The position numbers and the translations under genes were made by a program. Positions 14,291 through 23,214 of a stretch of DNA of 56,080 nt are shown piece by piece. Position 1 is the first letter of the stretch. Each line of letters begins with the position of its first letter. Below the pieces are notes generated by a model that saw only the letters and a program-made list of their open reading frames with translations, was not told the DNA's origin and did no database searches. Origin of the DNA: an uncultured Prevotellaceae bacterium (GTDB lineage Bacteria > Bacteroidota > Bacteroidia > Bacteroidales > Bacteroidaceae); contig CAMVIM010000025.1 in the NCBI GenBank assembly GCA_947167515.1, positions 1 through 56,080 on the forward strand, written 5' to 3'.

Positions 14291-15688
14291 ATGGGAACAG
14301 ATAAGAACTTGAGGATTGGCATTTATGCCATAGACATCACATTATTAACCCTCTTTATTCTAGGGTTTTATAAACTTGTAGCCATTATTTCGCCTGCATC
14401 ATTGAATGGCATAGACAATGTTCCATGGTTACTATTCACCTATCTTCTCAGTTTCTCGATTAGTGCATTCCTATTCCCATCCATCACGCAATCACGATTT
14501 GTAAAAGGGGAAGCAATCCTTCTCCGCGTTATCACCACTTGTTTCATGACTTTGCTGTTCATCTCTCTGATAACGCTGCTGTCACACCCTTCCTCCCATT
14601 TCCCAAGAAAATTCCTGCTCATTTCAATCGGACTGTACATGATATTTCTGTTCATTGAGCGTTTTTGTATTCGAGCCTACCTCTTACATTTGCGTTCCAA
14701 CAAGCGCAATCAGAAAAGAGTTTTACTCATTGGATGCGACCAGACTGTCAGTCAACTCTTTAGCATACTAAACACTCCTCTCTACGGATACGACATCATT
14801 GGCACTTTTTATGATGGTGAATGTCCCTATGAGAATCTTGCATCCAAGAGAATCGGCAGCATCGGCGACATCTACGGATGGCTAACCAAGAACTCGAACG
14901 TGAATGAAATCTACGGACATTTCCCTAAGGATCAGCACTATATTGTCAACATGATCAGCAAGTTCTGCGACAATCACCTAATTCGTTTCTATTACATACC
15001 AACCATTGATGTATTCAAAGGGAACATGGCCTTTAGGATTCTGGAGGGAGTCCCAGTCATAGCACGTCGTGAAGAGCCTCTCAGGAATGTGAAGAACCAA
15101 TTTATCAAAAGGACGTTCGACATCATATTTTCTGCCCTTGTCCTGATTCTCATATTCCCCTGGATGTTCATCATAGTGGCTATTATCATTAAAATACAGT
15201 CGCCTGGCCCCATCTTTTTCCTGCAAGAGCGCACAGGCTTGGACGGCAAGATATTCAAGTGCATCAAGTTCCGTTCGATGAAGGTGAATGACGATGCAGA
15301 CAAGGTGCAAGCCACCGCTGACGACCCAAGAAAATTTCCCTTCGGTGACTTCATGCGCAAGGCAAATATTGATGAACTGCCCCAGTTTATCAACGTCTTC
15401 GTTGGCGACATGTCTGTGGTCGGTCCACGTCCACACATGCTGAGACACACGAACGAGTACTCCAAACTCATCAACCGCTTTATGGTTCGCCATTTTGCAA
15501 AACCTGGCATTACAGGATTGGCTCAAGTGACAGGTTTCCGTGGAGAAACCCGATACATTGACCAGATGGAAGGGCGCGTGAAAAAAGACATCGAATACAT
15601 CGAGAATTGGACGTTCCTGCTTGATATCAAGATTATCTTCCAAACAGTCTGGAATATGTTCGGGAAAGAAAAAGGTAACGCCTATTAA
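14291..15688 (+). CDS. Undecaprenyl-phosphate hexose-1-phosphate transferase (WcaJ-like)
   Basis: A 465-residue polytopic initiating transferase that loads the first sugar phosphate (usually glucose or galactose) onto undecaprenyl phosphate. Four N-terminal hydrophobic helices are followed by a Rossmann-like CoA-binding-type region (RVLLIGCDQ). The C-terminal bacterial sugar transferase domain shows KRTFDIIFS, QERTGLDGKIF, FRSMK, NIDELPQF and VVGPRPH. I chose ATG 14291 because the length then fits the family and the promoter overlaps the more upstream candidates (14159); ATG 14201 remains possible. It is divergent from wzc. It ends about 200 bp before an unrelated hypothetical gene. Confidence 0.9.
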   Translation: MGTDKNLRIGIYAIDITLLTLFILGFYKLVAIISPASLNGIDNVPWLLFTYLLSFSISAFLFPSITQSRFVKGEAILLRVITTCFMTLLFISLITLLSHPSSHFPRKFLLISIGLYMIFLFIERFCIRAYLLHLRSNKRNQKRVLLIGCDQTVSQLFSILNTPLYGYDIIGTFYDGECPYENLASKRIGSIGDIYGWLTKNSNVNEIYGHFPKDQHYIVNMISKFCDNHLIRFYYIPTIDVFKGNMAFRILEGVPVIARREEPLRNVKNQFIKRTFDIIFSALVLILIFPWMFIIVAIIIKIQSPGPIFFLQERTGLDGKIFKCIKFRSMKVNDDADKVQATADDPRKFPFGDFMRKANIDELPQFINVFVGDMSVVGPRPHMLRHTNEYSKLINRFMVRHFAKPGITGLAQVTGFRGETRYIDQMEGRVKKDIEYIENWTFLLDIKIIFQTVWNMFGKEKGNAY

Positions 15689-15746
15689 GCGTCAAAACAA
15701 GTTGCATGGTATCAAGCCAGCATCATTCACATGAGCAACAAAGCTT

Positions 15747-15850
15747 TACGGTAAGCGAATACGATGACCACGGAAGCACTACGCTTCCACGGAGGCACAA
15801 CACTGCACACGAGCAGTATCGTGAATACGTAATCCACAACGCTTCTACAT
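15747..15850. repeat. Degenerate word-repeat region after the WcaJ-like gene
   Basis: Words recur here: TACG followed by CCACGGARGCAC (from 15760 and 15780), AATACG (15758 and 15824), and the partial palindrome GGAAGCACTACGCTTCC. Spacings are 20-23 bp and irregular (15780 to 15826 is 46 bp, two 23-bp steps). It may be a decayed member of the 23-bp periodic arrays found elsewhere in the window. No reading frame or promoter is evident. Confidence 0.4.
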
Positions 15851-15895
15851 GAACAATAATAATTCTACATTATATATATAAATGTAATTTACACA

Positions 15896-16540
15896 ATGGC
15901 TTTTTTAGATATTTTCAAAAAGAAAAAGAAGGAAAACGTGGGTGGGATGGAAGACTTCATGACACTAATCCGTGTCTATTTCCAAAGTGTGCTGGCGGCC
16001 AACCTCGGCATATCCAATCTTTCTGCACTCCCCGACCTGCTGACCTTCAAGCGCACACTCCACGTTGCCACCGTCAACAACCGGCTGGGCATCGGCGAGA
16101 AGAAAGCTTGCGCTAAGATGCTGCACGACCTGTATGGCATCAGCGACAACTTCTTCAAAGAGATTGACGCAAGTGTAAAGAAAGGATGCCGCACACAGAA
16201 CGACGTAGGCCGCTATCTTTACACGTTCCAAGGATTTACCCAAGAGACCATGATGCTGATGGGGAACCTTCTGAAATGGAAGTTCCGTATTCCAGGCTTC
16301 ATGAAGAAGATGGTGAAGAACTTGACAGACAGCACCGTCCACGACATCCTCTCCAAAGACACTTGGAATGATGACGGCATCCGAAAGTCGGTCTTTTCCG
16401 TGCGCCGCTACCAGCAGATGCTGGGATTCAGCGAAGCATGGATTCAGGAATACGTCTATAATCTTATCACCTTGGCAAAGAAAGAGCCCAATCCTTCTGA
16501 CGAGGAGGTGGCAAAAGCCGAAGCGAAGATGAAGAAATAG
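15896..16540 (+). CDS. Hypothetical protein, Bacteroidales type
   Basis: A 214-residue protein I cannot assign. It has a basic N-terminus (DIFKKKKKE), no signal peptide and no transmembrane helix. The body is alpha-helical and rich in Lys and aromatic residues (FMTLIRVYFQ, NLLKWKFRIPGF, RYQQMLGFSEAW), and the C-terminal tail is highly charged. The frame is open throughout and codon use resembles its neighbours. It precedes the coiled-coil/zapA/rny block but is separated from it by about 157 bp with a new promoter, so it is probably a separate unit. It is likely cytoplasmic; function unknown. Confidence 0.7.
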   Translation: MAFLDIFKKKKKENVGGMEDFMTLIRVYFQSVLAANLGISNLSALPDLLTFKRTLHVATVNNRLGIGEKKACAKMLHDLYGISDNFFKEIDASVKKGCRTQNDVGRYLYTFQGFTQETMMLMGNLLKWKFRIPGFMKKMVKNLTDSTVHDILSKDTWNDDGIRKSVFSVRRYQQMLGFSEAWIQEYVYNLITLAKKEPNPSDEEVAKAEAKMKK

Positions 16541-16624
16541 TCACTTAAAAACCTAAAAGATAGCGAAAAAAGCAATGTTTCATAAACTTTTTCATCAAAG
16601 TGAATGAAAAAAATTGCAAAAAGG

Positions 16625-16655
16625 TTGGTTAAGTCCACTCTAATCTATAATTTTG
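16625..16655 (+). promoter_or_regulatory. Promoter of the coiled-coil/zapA unit
   Basis: TTGG (16625-16628) stands 19 bp before TAATTTTG (16648-16655), a full -7 match. It lies 42 bp upstream of the ATG at 16698. Confidence 0.6.
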
Positions 16656-16697
16656 CATAAAATTGTTGTACGACCCTGCGATTGATGCACACACATT

Positions 16698-17021
16698 ATG
16701 ACAACTGAAGAAAAACAGTCAATGAAACATTTTGAAGCGAAAGTACGCCAACTTATCGCTCAATTTAGTGTGCTCAAACAAGAAAATGCCGACTTATACG
16801 AAGACATCGAAAGCAAGGAAGAAGAAATCAAGCTGCTCAAAGCCCAGTTGACCCAGAGCAAAAATGATTACAACAATCTGAAATTGGCCAAAATGATTGA
16901 AATCAGCGATGCCGACATCAAGGAATCGAAGATGAAAATCACCCGCCTGGTTCGTGAAATCAACAAATGTATCAGTATCCTGTCCACTGGCACAGAAGGT
17001 GACGGAAGTGATGTGGACTGA
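16698..17021 (+). CDS. Small coiled-coil protein upstream of zapA
   Basis: A 107-residue protein with a continuous heptad-rich region (about 10-65: repeated E/K with L, I, V at a/d positions), no signal peptide and an acidic C-terminus. It sits 59 bp before zapA in the same direction. Small coiled-coil proteins beside zapA in Bacteroidetes are annotated as hypothetical or ZapB-like. A role in Z-ring bundling is plausible from context only; sequence alone does not establish homology to ZapB. Confidence 0.7.
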   Translation: MTTEEKQSMKHFEAKVRQLIAQFSVLKQENADLYEDIESKEEEIKLLKAQLTQSKNDYNNLKLAKMIEISDADIKESKMKITRLVREINKCISILSTGTEGDGSDVD

Positions 17022-17080
17022 CAACATTTCCAAATGTATGTGAAAGAATCTGCTTGCAGATAAAGTAAAGTACATCTATC

Positions 17081-17374
17081 ATGGCAAACAAGCTGAACAT
17101 TAACGTAACCATTGAAGGCATCCAACTTCCGCTGAAGGTTTCCACCGCAGAAGAAGAGAAGATGTATCGCGATGCAGCAGCCAGCATACAGCGTCGCATT
17201 CAACGCTTGCGAGATGCTTACCCAAACATGCCAAATGATAAGTACTACTATGTAATGGCAATGCTCAACACGGCGTTTGAAGCCGAGAAGGCTTCGGAAA
17301 GAGCCAACAATGAGCCATTCACAGAAATGATGCATGACCTTGAGAAAGAGATAGAATCTCTCGGGATAAAGTAA
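17081..17374 (+). CDS. zapA: Cell division protein ZapA
   Basis: A 97-residue cytoplasmic protein that cross-links FtsZ filaments at midcell. The N-terminal beta region (LNINVTIEGIQLPLKV) is followed by the typical EEEKMYRDAA segment and a long helix ending in LEKEIESLG. Length and layout fit ZapA (about 95-110 residues). It is flanked by the coiled-coil gene and the candidate 6S RNA, the same neighbourhood known for zapA-ssrS in other bacteria. Confidence 0.85.
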   Translation: MANKLNINVTIEGIQLPLKVSTAEEEKMYRDAAASIQRRIQRLRDAYPNMPNDKYYYVMAMLNTAFEAEKASERANNEPFTEMMHDLEKEIESLGIK

Positions 17375-17487
17375 GTATATGGCTGTTCGCCTTTTGGGGT
17401 GGCAGTCCCTTATCGTAAAACTTATAGGCACAATTTCAGTTCTTCACTAGTCAGCAATGACGTGAACGACTTGAGTTGTGTTTTTTT
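17375..17487 (+). ncRNA. ssrS: Candidate 6S RNA between zapA and rny
   Basis: The 141-bp gap between zapA and rny holds GGCTGTTCGCC...GGCAGTCCC, which matches the conserved 5' half of 6S RNA (TGTTCGC...GGGCCAGTCCC in E. coli). A long, interrupted hairpin follows (CACAA 17429-17433 to TTGTG 17476-17480, with an inner TTCAC/GTGAA and a GTCA-GCAA-TGAC tip), ending in seven T (17481-17487). zapA-ssrS linkage is known in other phyla. It is shorter than typical 6S RNA (about 113 nt against 150-200), and the 5' end is not defined, so it may start inside zapA. The alternative is a plain terminator of zapA. Confidence 0.5.
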
Positions 17488-17515
17488 ATTGTATAACCCT
17501 AACAAACTAAAAACA

Positions 17516-19036
17516 ATGGACATAATATTAGCGATAAGCATTGCGGTTGGCTGTCTGATTTTAGGCGGAGTCATCGGATTCGTCCTTTTCCGCTACATCA
17601 TCAAGCAGAAGTACAACCAGATAATCAAAGAAGCTGAAATTGAGGCAGAAGCACTCAAAGAGAAAAAGCAGTTAGAACTCAAAGAGAAGTTCTTAAACCG
17701 CAAGTCAGAACTCGACAAAGAGGCCAACCAGCGCAACCAGAAGATGCAGGCCTACGAGAACAAGCTGAAACAGCGTGAACTCACCATGCATCAGCAACAT
17801 GAGGAAGTACAGAAGAAGTTGCGAGAAGTTGACATGCAGCGTGAAAGCCTCAACAAGCAGCAGGAAAACCTTGACGCACTGATTACCGACCAGCGCTCTA
17901 AACTCGAAGCCATTTCCGGTTTGACGACAGAGGAGGCTCGCGAGTCACTCATCGAATCGCTGAAAGATGAAGCCAAGACCCAAGCCCAGCAGTACATCAA
18001 CGAAATAATGGACGAAGCAAAGATGACCGCCAACAAAGAAGCGAAGAAGATTGTCATCCAGTCCATCCAACGCGTAGCAAGCGAGACGGCAGTCGAGAAC
18101 TCCGTCAGCGTGTTCCACATTGATTCCGACGAGGTAAAGGGTCGTGTGATTGGTCGTGAAGGCCGTAACATCCGTGCACTCGAAGCCGCGACAGGCACTG
18201 AGATTGTGGTGGATGACACACCCGAAGCCATCGTCATCAGCGCCTTCGATCCCGTACGTCGCGAAATCTGCCGTCTGGCACTGCATCAGCTCGTAGCCGA
18301 CGGACGTATTCACCCCGCACGTATTGAGGAAGTTGTTGCCAAGGTGAAGAAGCAAGTGGAAGACGAGATTGTGGAAACAGGAAAGCGCACCTGCATCGAC
18401 CTCGGCGTACATGGCTTGCATCCTGAGTTAGTTCGCATTGTCGGCAAGATGAAATACCGTTCATCTTACGGTCAGAACTTGCTCCAACATGCCCGCGAAA
18501 CAGCCAACCTCTGTGCTGTGATGGCAGCTGAGCTGGGTCTCAACCCCAAGAAGGCTCGCCGTGCAGGACTTCTCCACGACATCGGCAAAGTGCCAGACGA
18601 ACAGCTGGAGATTCCTCATGCGCTCTATGGTGCACAGATTGCCGAAAAATACAAGGAAAAGCCCGAAATCTGCAATGCCATTGGTGCCCACCACGACGAA
18701 ATGGAAATGACCACGTTGCTGGCCCCCATCGTCCAGGTGTGCGATGCAATCAGCGGTGCCCGTCCTGGTGCCCGCCGCGAAATTGTCGAGGCATACCTCA
18801 AGCGTCTGAACGACCTCGAAAACCTTGCAGCAAGCTATCCAGGCGTGACAAAGACCTACGCCATTCAGGCTGGTCGTGAACTCCGTGTTATCGTGGGTGC
18901 CGACAAGATTTCCGACAAGGAGATTGATGCACTCAGCGCAGACATCGCCAAGAAGATTCAGGACGAGATGACCTATCCTGGACAGGTGAAAATTACGGTC
19001 ATCCGCGAGACACGCGCTGTGGCCTTTGCCAAATAA
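17516..19036 (+). CDS. rny: Ribonuclease Y
   Basis: A 506-residue membrane-anchored endoribonuclease that starts mRNA decay. It has an N-terminal transmembrane helix (about 3-25), a long coiled coil (about 35-190), a KH RNA-binding domain (about 200-265, with GREGRNIR) and an HD domain with the metal-binding H354-D355 (LLHDIGK) and GAHHDE. I start at ATG 17516 (MDIILAIS) because the helix must be N-terminal; the frame is open further upstream but that would read through the candidate 6S RNA. Wzi follows after 23 bp and may be partly co-transcribed. Confidence 0.95.
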   Translation: MDIILAISIAVGCLILGGVIGFVLFRYIIKQKYNQIIKEAEIEAEALKEKKQLELKEKFLNRKSELDKEANQRNQKMQAYENKLKQRELTMHQQHEEVQKKLREVDMQRESLNKQQENLDALITDQRSKLEAISGLTTEEARESLIESLKDEAKTQAQQYINEIMDEAKMTANKEAKKIVIQSIQRVASETAVENSVSVFHIDSDEVKGRVIGREGRNIRALEAATGTEIVVDDTPEAIVISAFDPVRREICRLALHQLVADGRIHPARIEEVVAKVKKQVEDEIVETGKRTCIDLGVHGLHPELVRIVGKMKYRSSYGQNLLQHARETANLCAVMAAELGLNPKKARRAGLLHDIGKVPDEQLEIPHALYGAQIAEKYKEKPEICNAIGAHHDEMEMTTLLAPIVQVCDAISGARPGARREIVEAYLKRLNDLENLAASYPGVTKTYAIQAGRELRVIVGADKISDKEIDALSADIAKKIQDEMTYPGQVKITVIRETRAVAFAK

Positions 19037-19059
19037 AGAACCCCTCACATACAAAGACA

Positions 19060-20583
19060 ATGAAAAAGGCTCTTTTTACATTGTTCATCACAACAAGTTT
19101 AAGCACCTTTGCCCAGTCACCCGATTGGGGCAAAGGTGCTTCTTTTTTTGTCGAAAATTCGGGAACCTTTTCCGACGGCAGCCATGCCCCATTCTGGCTC
19201 ACAGCCAACAGGTACGGCCTTTCATCCGTAGAACGGAACTCTGGCTATGTGCGAGGTGGCGTGTTCCGCAGTGCAATGAACGACTCCACCCGCCGATGGG
19301 ACATTGGCTATGGAGCCGATTTCGTCGTACCCATCAACCACACCAGCGATCTCGCCGTGCAACAGCTATATGCCGATGTGCGATGGCTGAAAGGGGTGCT
19401 CACCATAGGTCAGAAGCAGCAGCCCATGCAACTCAAGAACAACGAGTTGAGCAGCGGTTCACAAACCTTCGGCATCAACGCCCGCCCCTACCCCGAAGTG
19501 CGGCTGGCTTTGCCCGATTATTGGGAAATTCCCGGCACGAAAGGCTTTCTGTCGTTCAAGGGACACATTGCTCTGGGCATGTACACCGACAACCGTTTCC
19601 AAGAATACCGAGCCAGAGGGTTTGGCGACTACGACCAAGATGTGCTCATGCACACCAAGGCAGGCTACTTCCGAGTCGGCAAGAAGGAAAAGCCTTTCAA
19701 TGCAGAACTGGGACTCGAAATAGCCTCACAGTTTGGCGGCACCCACTACCAATACACCAACGCTGGATACTTGGTAACAAAGAACGGCCGTAGCCTCAAG
19801 TCGTTTTGGCATGCCTTTGCAGGAGGAGGCTCTGACTCCACCGATGGAGCCACTCGCAACAACGAAGGCAACATGCTGGGCAGCTGGGTCTTACGACTGA
19901 ACTATGACACCAAGGCCGCCAAATACGGACTCTATGCCGACCACTTCTTTGAAGACCACTCCGCCATGTTCCACCTCGACTACGACGGCTATGCCTATGA
20001 GGATGGACAGATGAAAAAGAAGAAGCACCGCTATCTGCTCTACCCGCTCAAGGACATCATGCTCGGTGCCGATGTGCATCTGAAGCAATTCCCTTGGATC
20101 AGCGATGCCGTGGTGGAATATATCTACACAAAGTACCAGAGTGGTCCCGTCTATTCAGAACGAACGCCACAGATTCCCGACCACATCGGCGGCATGGACA
20201 ACTACTATAATAATGCCATAGCGCCCGGTTGGCAACATTGGGGGCAGACATTGGGCAATCCGCTCTACCTCTCCCCCATCTACAATGAAGATCGTCAACT
20301 CCAGTTCCAGTGTAATCGATTTGTGGCATGGCACATCGGTATAGCTGGACAACCCTGCAAAAACCTCCACTACCGCCTCCGTGCCTCATGGCAAGAAGGA
20401 CTTGGCACCTACGACAGGCCCTATTGCAACCCCAAGCGCAACGTAAGCCTTGGCTTCGAAACCAACTACAACGCCTCCCAACTCTGCAAGGGACTTAGCA
20501 TCGGAGCCGCATTCGGGTTTGACCGCGGCGAGCTGATGGGAGATAACACGGGCGGAATGCTCACACTCAGATTAGAACGATAG
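19060..20583 (+). CDS. wzi: Capsule assembly Wzi-family outer-membrane protein
   Basis: A 507-residue protein with a signal peptide (MKKALFTLFITTSLSTFA-Q). The body is an outer-membrane beta-barrel of alternating aromatic strands, starting with the Wzi hallmark GSHAPFWLTANRYGL near residues 40-55, and it ends in an aromatic-rich strand. In E. coli K30 the Wzi barrel anchors capsule at the cell surface, and Bacteroidetes homologues sit near capsule genes as here. A small lipoprotein gene follows after 4 bp, suggesting translational coupling. Confidence 0.85.
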   Translation: MKKALFTLFITTSLSTFAQSPDWGKGASFFVENSGTFSDGSHAPFWLTANRYGLSSVERNSGYVRGGVFRSAMNDSTRRWDIGYGADFVVPINHTSDLAVQQLYADVRWLKGVLTIGQKQQPMQLKNNELSSGSQTFGINARPYPEVRLALPDYWEIPGTKGFLSFKGHIALGMYTDNRFQEYRARGFGDYDQDVLMHTKAGYFRVGKKEKPFNAELGLEIASQFGGTHYQYTNAGYLVTKNGRSLKSFWHAFAGGGSDSTDGATRNNEGNMLGSWVLRLNYDTKAAKYGLYADHFFEDHSAMFHLDYDGYAYEDGQMKKKKHRYLLYPLKDIMLGADVHLKQFPWISDAVVEYIYTKYQSGPVYSERTPQIPDHIGGMDNYYNNAIAPGWQHWGQTLGNPLYLSPIYNEDRQLQFQCNRFVAWHIGIAGQPCKNLHYRLRASWQEGLGTYDRPYCNPKRNVSLGFETNYNASQLCKGLSIGAAFGFDRGELMGDNTGGMLTLRLER

Positions 20584-20587
20584 CCAC

Positions 20588-21037
20588 ATGAAAAAGATTC
20601 TTTACATATTTCTGTCTTGCACGTTCCTCTCATCCTGTTTCCTCTTCACCTCATGTGATTTAGAGACATCAGACAACGGAAAACTCGATGGCAACTGGCA
20701 GTTGCGCCAAATCGACACTCTCTCGACAGGAGGAGTCTGCGACATGACATACAGCTACATCTATTGGGGCATCGAGAACAAGTTGCTCCAAGTGAGAGAC
20801 ATTGACAACAACAACCTTCGAATCCTCTTCCGTTTCGACAAGCAGGGAGACCACTTGACCATCCACAGTCCCCACCAAGTCATCACCAAAGACGAGCTGA
20901 AACCACTGGAAGATGCAGAACTGCTCACCCCATTGGGTATTATCGAGACAGAAGACGCCTTCATCGTCGAAACTCTCAGCAGCGGAAACATGACACTGAA
21001 AAACGAACGCTTCAGGCTTTACTTCCGAAAATACTGA
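20588..21037 (+). CDS. Small lipoprotein with lipocalin-like fold
   Basis: A 149-residue protein with a lipoprotein signal: a hydrophobic stretch, then FTSC at residues about 20-23 and acidic DLE after it. The mature part begins with GKLDGNWQLRQID, typical of Bacteroidetes lipocalin-like domains. It is predicted to be anchored in the outer membrane or facing the periplasm. It sits 4 bp after wzi, so the two probably act together at the surface; the ligand is unknown. Confidence 0.7.
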   Translation: MKKILYIFLSCTFLSSCFLFTSCDLETSDNGKLDGNWQLRQIDTLSTGGVCDMTYSYIYWGIENKLLQVRDIDNNNLRILFRFDKQGDHLTIHSPHQVITKDELKPLEDAELLTPLGIIETEDAFIVETLSSGNMTLKNERFRLYFRKY

Positions 21038-21070
21038 CATTCCTGTGAAAACGGACTTTCACATTTCCCC

Positions 21071-21169
21071 TACGTGCAAGCCCGTTACACATTCAAATGG
21101 AAGCCCGTACAAGATGTAATTTGTTGCCCATACAAATTACATCTTGTACGGGCTTGCATGTAAAGAGGA
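21071..21169. repeat. 23-bp periodic array with inverted units
   Basis: Units start at 21078, 21101, 21124 and 21147. The first two begin AAGCCCGT. The third begins TTGCCCAT, and the AAGCCCGT word returns as its complement ACGGGCTT at 21148. The whole second unit (21101-21123) is the exact reverse complement of 21133-21155, a perfect 23-bp stem with a 9-nt loop. An outer pair (TACGTGCAAGCCCGT with ACGGGCTTGCATGTA) gives an alternative fold. It lies between the wzi-lipoprotein unit and the WecA-like gene. Confidence 0.85.
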
Positions 21170-21285
21170 ACACCCGTACTTTTTTCCAACGGAATCCTTT
21201 TTTGCAATTATAAAGAAAATAGTCCTATGTTTTCACAATAAATAACAAGTTTTCACGTTTTACAAGTAAGAGAGAGCTAAACTAT

Positions 21286-22374
21286 ATGATTCTAAACTAC
21301 GCCTACATCATCATAGCCTTTGCCATCAGTCTCATCTTCTCGTTGATAGGGACTCCTTTGGTGGTGAAACTCTGCAACACACGAGGACTGCTCGACCTTC
21401 CCAATGCACGAAAAGTGCATAAGCATGGCATTCCCCGGTTAGGTGGGATCCTGTTCATGCCTTCACTAAGCGTCGGCGTTCTCATCACCTTGCTCATCAT
21501 GTACCAAGGCATTAGCAAAGGATTCAACATCGGGATCTCCAATGTAATGATGGCGGTAGGTGCCATCATGATATACTTGATAGGTCTTTTCGATGACCTC
21601 AAAGGACTCAAAGCCACCCACAAATTCATCATCCAGACCATTGCAGCACTCATCTTTCCCCTCTGCAACCTCATAATCAACAACCTGCACGGTCTTTTCG
21701 GCATCCACGAGATTCCCATTGGGGTGGGCTATCCTCTCACCGTTTTTGCCATCCTCCTCATTGTCAACGCCATGAACCTCATCGACGGCATTGATGGACT
21801 TGCATCAGGACTCGCATGCCTCATCCTCGGCTCCTTTGCCTACCTCTACTACGAACTCAACGCCTACCTCTTTTGCCTCATCAGCATTAGTCTGGCAGGT
21901 GCCACACTCGCTTTTTTCTTCTTTAACATGTACGGGAAAGTGGGACGCCTAAAGACTTTCATGGGCGACTCTGGCAGCTTATTCTTGGGATATGTAATTG
22001 CTTATCTCGCCATCAAATACCAGATGTCACAAGAACCTCTCGGCTTCCCCTATCGTGAGGAATCCCTCCTTGTCTCATTCACCCTTGTCTTCATCCCATG
22101 CATCGACGTCATCCGAGTAGCCTTGTGGCGCAAATTTAACGGCAAAGCCATGTTTGCCCCCGACAAGACCCACCTTCACCACCGCATCATGCAGATGGGA
22201 CTTGACATGCACCAAACCCTCGCGGTTATTATCACTCTCTTCGTTTCCATCTGCTTTATCAACTACGGACTATACGTTGGTGGTCTTGAAACCACATATA
22301 TCATCGGCATTGACATTGCCATCTATTCACTCTTCATTTGGGTGGTAGGGAAACTTAATGTACAACTCAATTAG
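21286..22374 (+). CDS. WecA-like UDP-HexNAc:undecaprenyl-phosphate transferase
   Basis: A 362-residue polytopic membrane enzyme of the MraY/WecA family that starts a glycan by moving HexNAc-1-phosphate to undecaprenyl phosphate. About ten transmembrane helices are visible. Catalytic motifs are the Asp pair in GLFDDLKG, NLIDGIDGLASG, FMGDSGSLFLG, and the His-rich loop HLHHR. The N-terminal segment with RKVHKHGIPRLGG is typical. It starts a plus-strand unit with the GT2 gene 32 bp downstream. A partial promoter (TTTG 21201, TATGTTTT 21226) precedes it. Confidence 0.88.
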   Translation: MILNYAYIIIAFAISLIFSLIGTPLVVKLCNTRGLLDLPNARKVHKHGIPRLGGILFMPSLSVGVLITLLIMYQGISKGFNIGISNVMMAVGAIMIYLIGLFDDLKGLKATHKFIIQTIAALIFPLCNLIINNLHGLFGIHEIPIGVGYPLTVFAILLIVNAMNLIDGIDGLASGLACLILGSFAYLYYELNAYLFCLISISLAGATLAFFFFNMYGKVGRLKTFMGDSGSLFLGYVIAYLAIKYQMSQEPLGFPYREESLLVSFTLVFIPCIDVIRVALWRKFNGKAMFAPDKTHLHHRIMQMGLDMHQTLAVIITLFVSICFINYGLYVGGLETTYIIGIDIAIYSLFIWVVGKLNVQLN

Positions 22375-22406
22375 TACATCTCAAACAACACATAAAACTA
22401 TCCAAG

Positions 22407-23162
22407 GTGAAGGTCTCAATTATTACAGCAACATACAACAGTGCCAAGACATTAGCAGACACCATTCAATCTGTGCTTGACCAAACCTATCGCAACATAG
22501 AATACATCGTTATAGACGGAGCCTCCACTGATGAAACTCCAAAGATAATCAAACAATACGAACCCCTATTCCAGGGTCGAATGAGATGGGTTTCCGAGAA
22601 AGACCATGGAATTTACGATGCGATGAACAAGGGCATCACAATGGCTACAGGCGACGTGATTGGTCTTTTAAATTCCGATGACTACTTCACCAGCCATAAT
22701 GTCATTGAACGAATCGTAGCAGCATTTAACGATTCAGCACTTGATGCTGTCTATGGGGACATACACTTCATCCGAGACGGAGAACCCAACAAATGTGTTC
22801 GCTATTATAGTTCCAAACACTTTCGTCCCAAGTGGCTACGTTTTGGCATGATGCCCGCTCACCCATCTTTCTACTGCCGCAAAATCATATACCAGAAAGT
22901 CGGCCTCTATAAGACCAACTACAAAATTGGCTCTGATTACGACATGATGGTACGAATGTTTTGGGTGCATCACATCAATGCACGTTACCTCCCCATGGAT
23001 TTCGTTACCATGCGGACAGGGGGAGCCAGTACTCGTGACATCCAAAGCCGGTGTCAAATCATCAAGGACGATGTACGTGCATGCCGCGAAAATGGCATCT
23101 ACACCAATTCCTTAATGATTTGCATGAAATTCTTCTACAAAATATTCGAATTGAGAATGTGA
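22407..23162 (+). CDS. Family 2 glycosyltransferase
   Basis: A 251-residue cytoplasmic GT-A enzyme adding a sugar to the lipid-linked repeat unit. It has the N-terminal nucleotide-binding strand KVSIITATYNSA, IVIDGASTDET, the base-type AMNKGITMATGDV, and the DxD-like metal site LNSDDYF. It starts with GTG at 22407; an ATG start is not available near the conserved N-terminus. It follows the WecA-like gene by 32 bp and converges on the minus-strand glycosyltransferase cluster. Confidence 0.88.
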   Translation: MKVSIITATYNSAKTLADTIQSVLDQTYRNIEYIVIDGASTDETPKIIKQYEPLFQGRMRWVSEKDHGIYDAMNKGITMATGDVIGLLNSDDYFTSHNVIERIVAAFNDSALDAVYGDIHFIRDGEPNKCVRYYSSKHFRPKWLRFGMMPAHPSFYCRKIIYQKVGLYKTNYKIGSDYDMMVRMFWVHHINARYLPMDFVTMRTGGASTRDIQSRCQIIKDDVRACRENGIYTNSLMICMKFFYKIFELRM

Positions 23163-23214
23163 CAATGGGAACAAAAAAAATCCCCTTTACAAGATTCAAC
23201 TCCAGCACTCGCAC

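Noticed and set aside
17399-17515. N-terminal extension of RNase Y to 17399
   Set aside because: It would place 39 residues before the membrane anchor and read through the candidate 6S RNA and its T7 terminator.
22407-22409. Possible ATG start for the GT2 gene in place of GTG
   Set aside because: No ATG lies close to the conserved KVSIITATYN start; the GTG gives the family-typical N-terminus.
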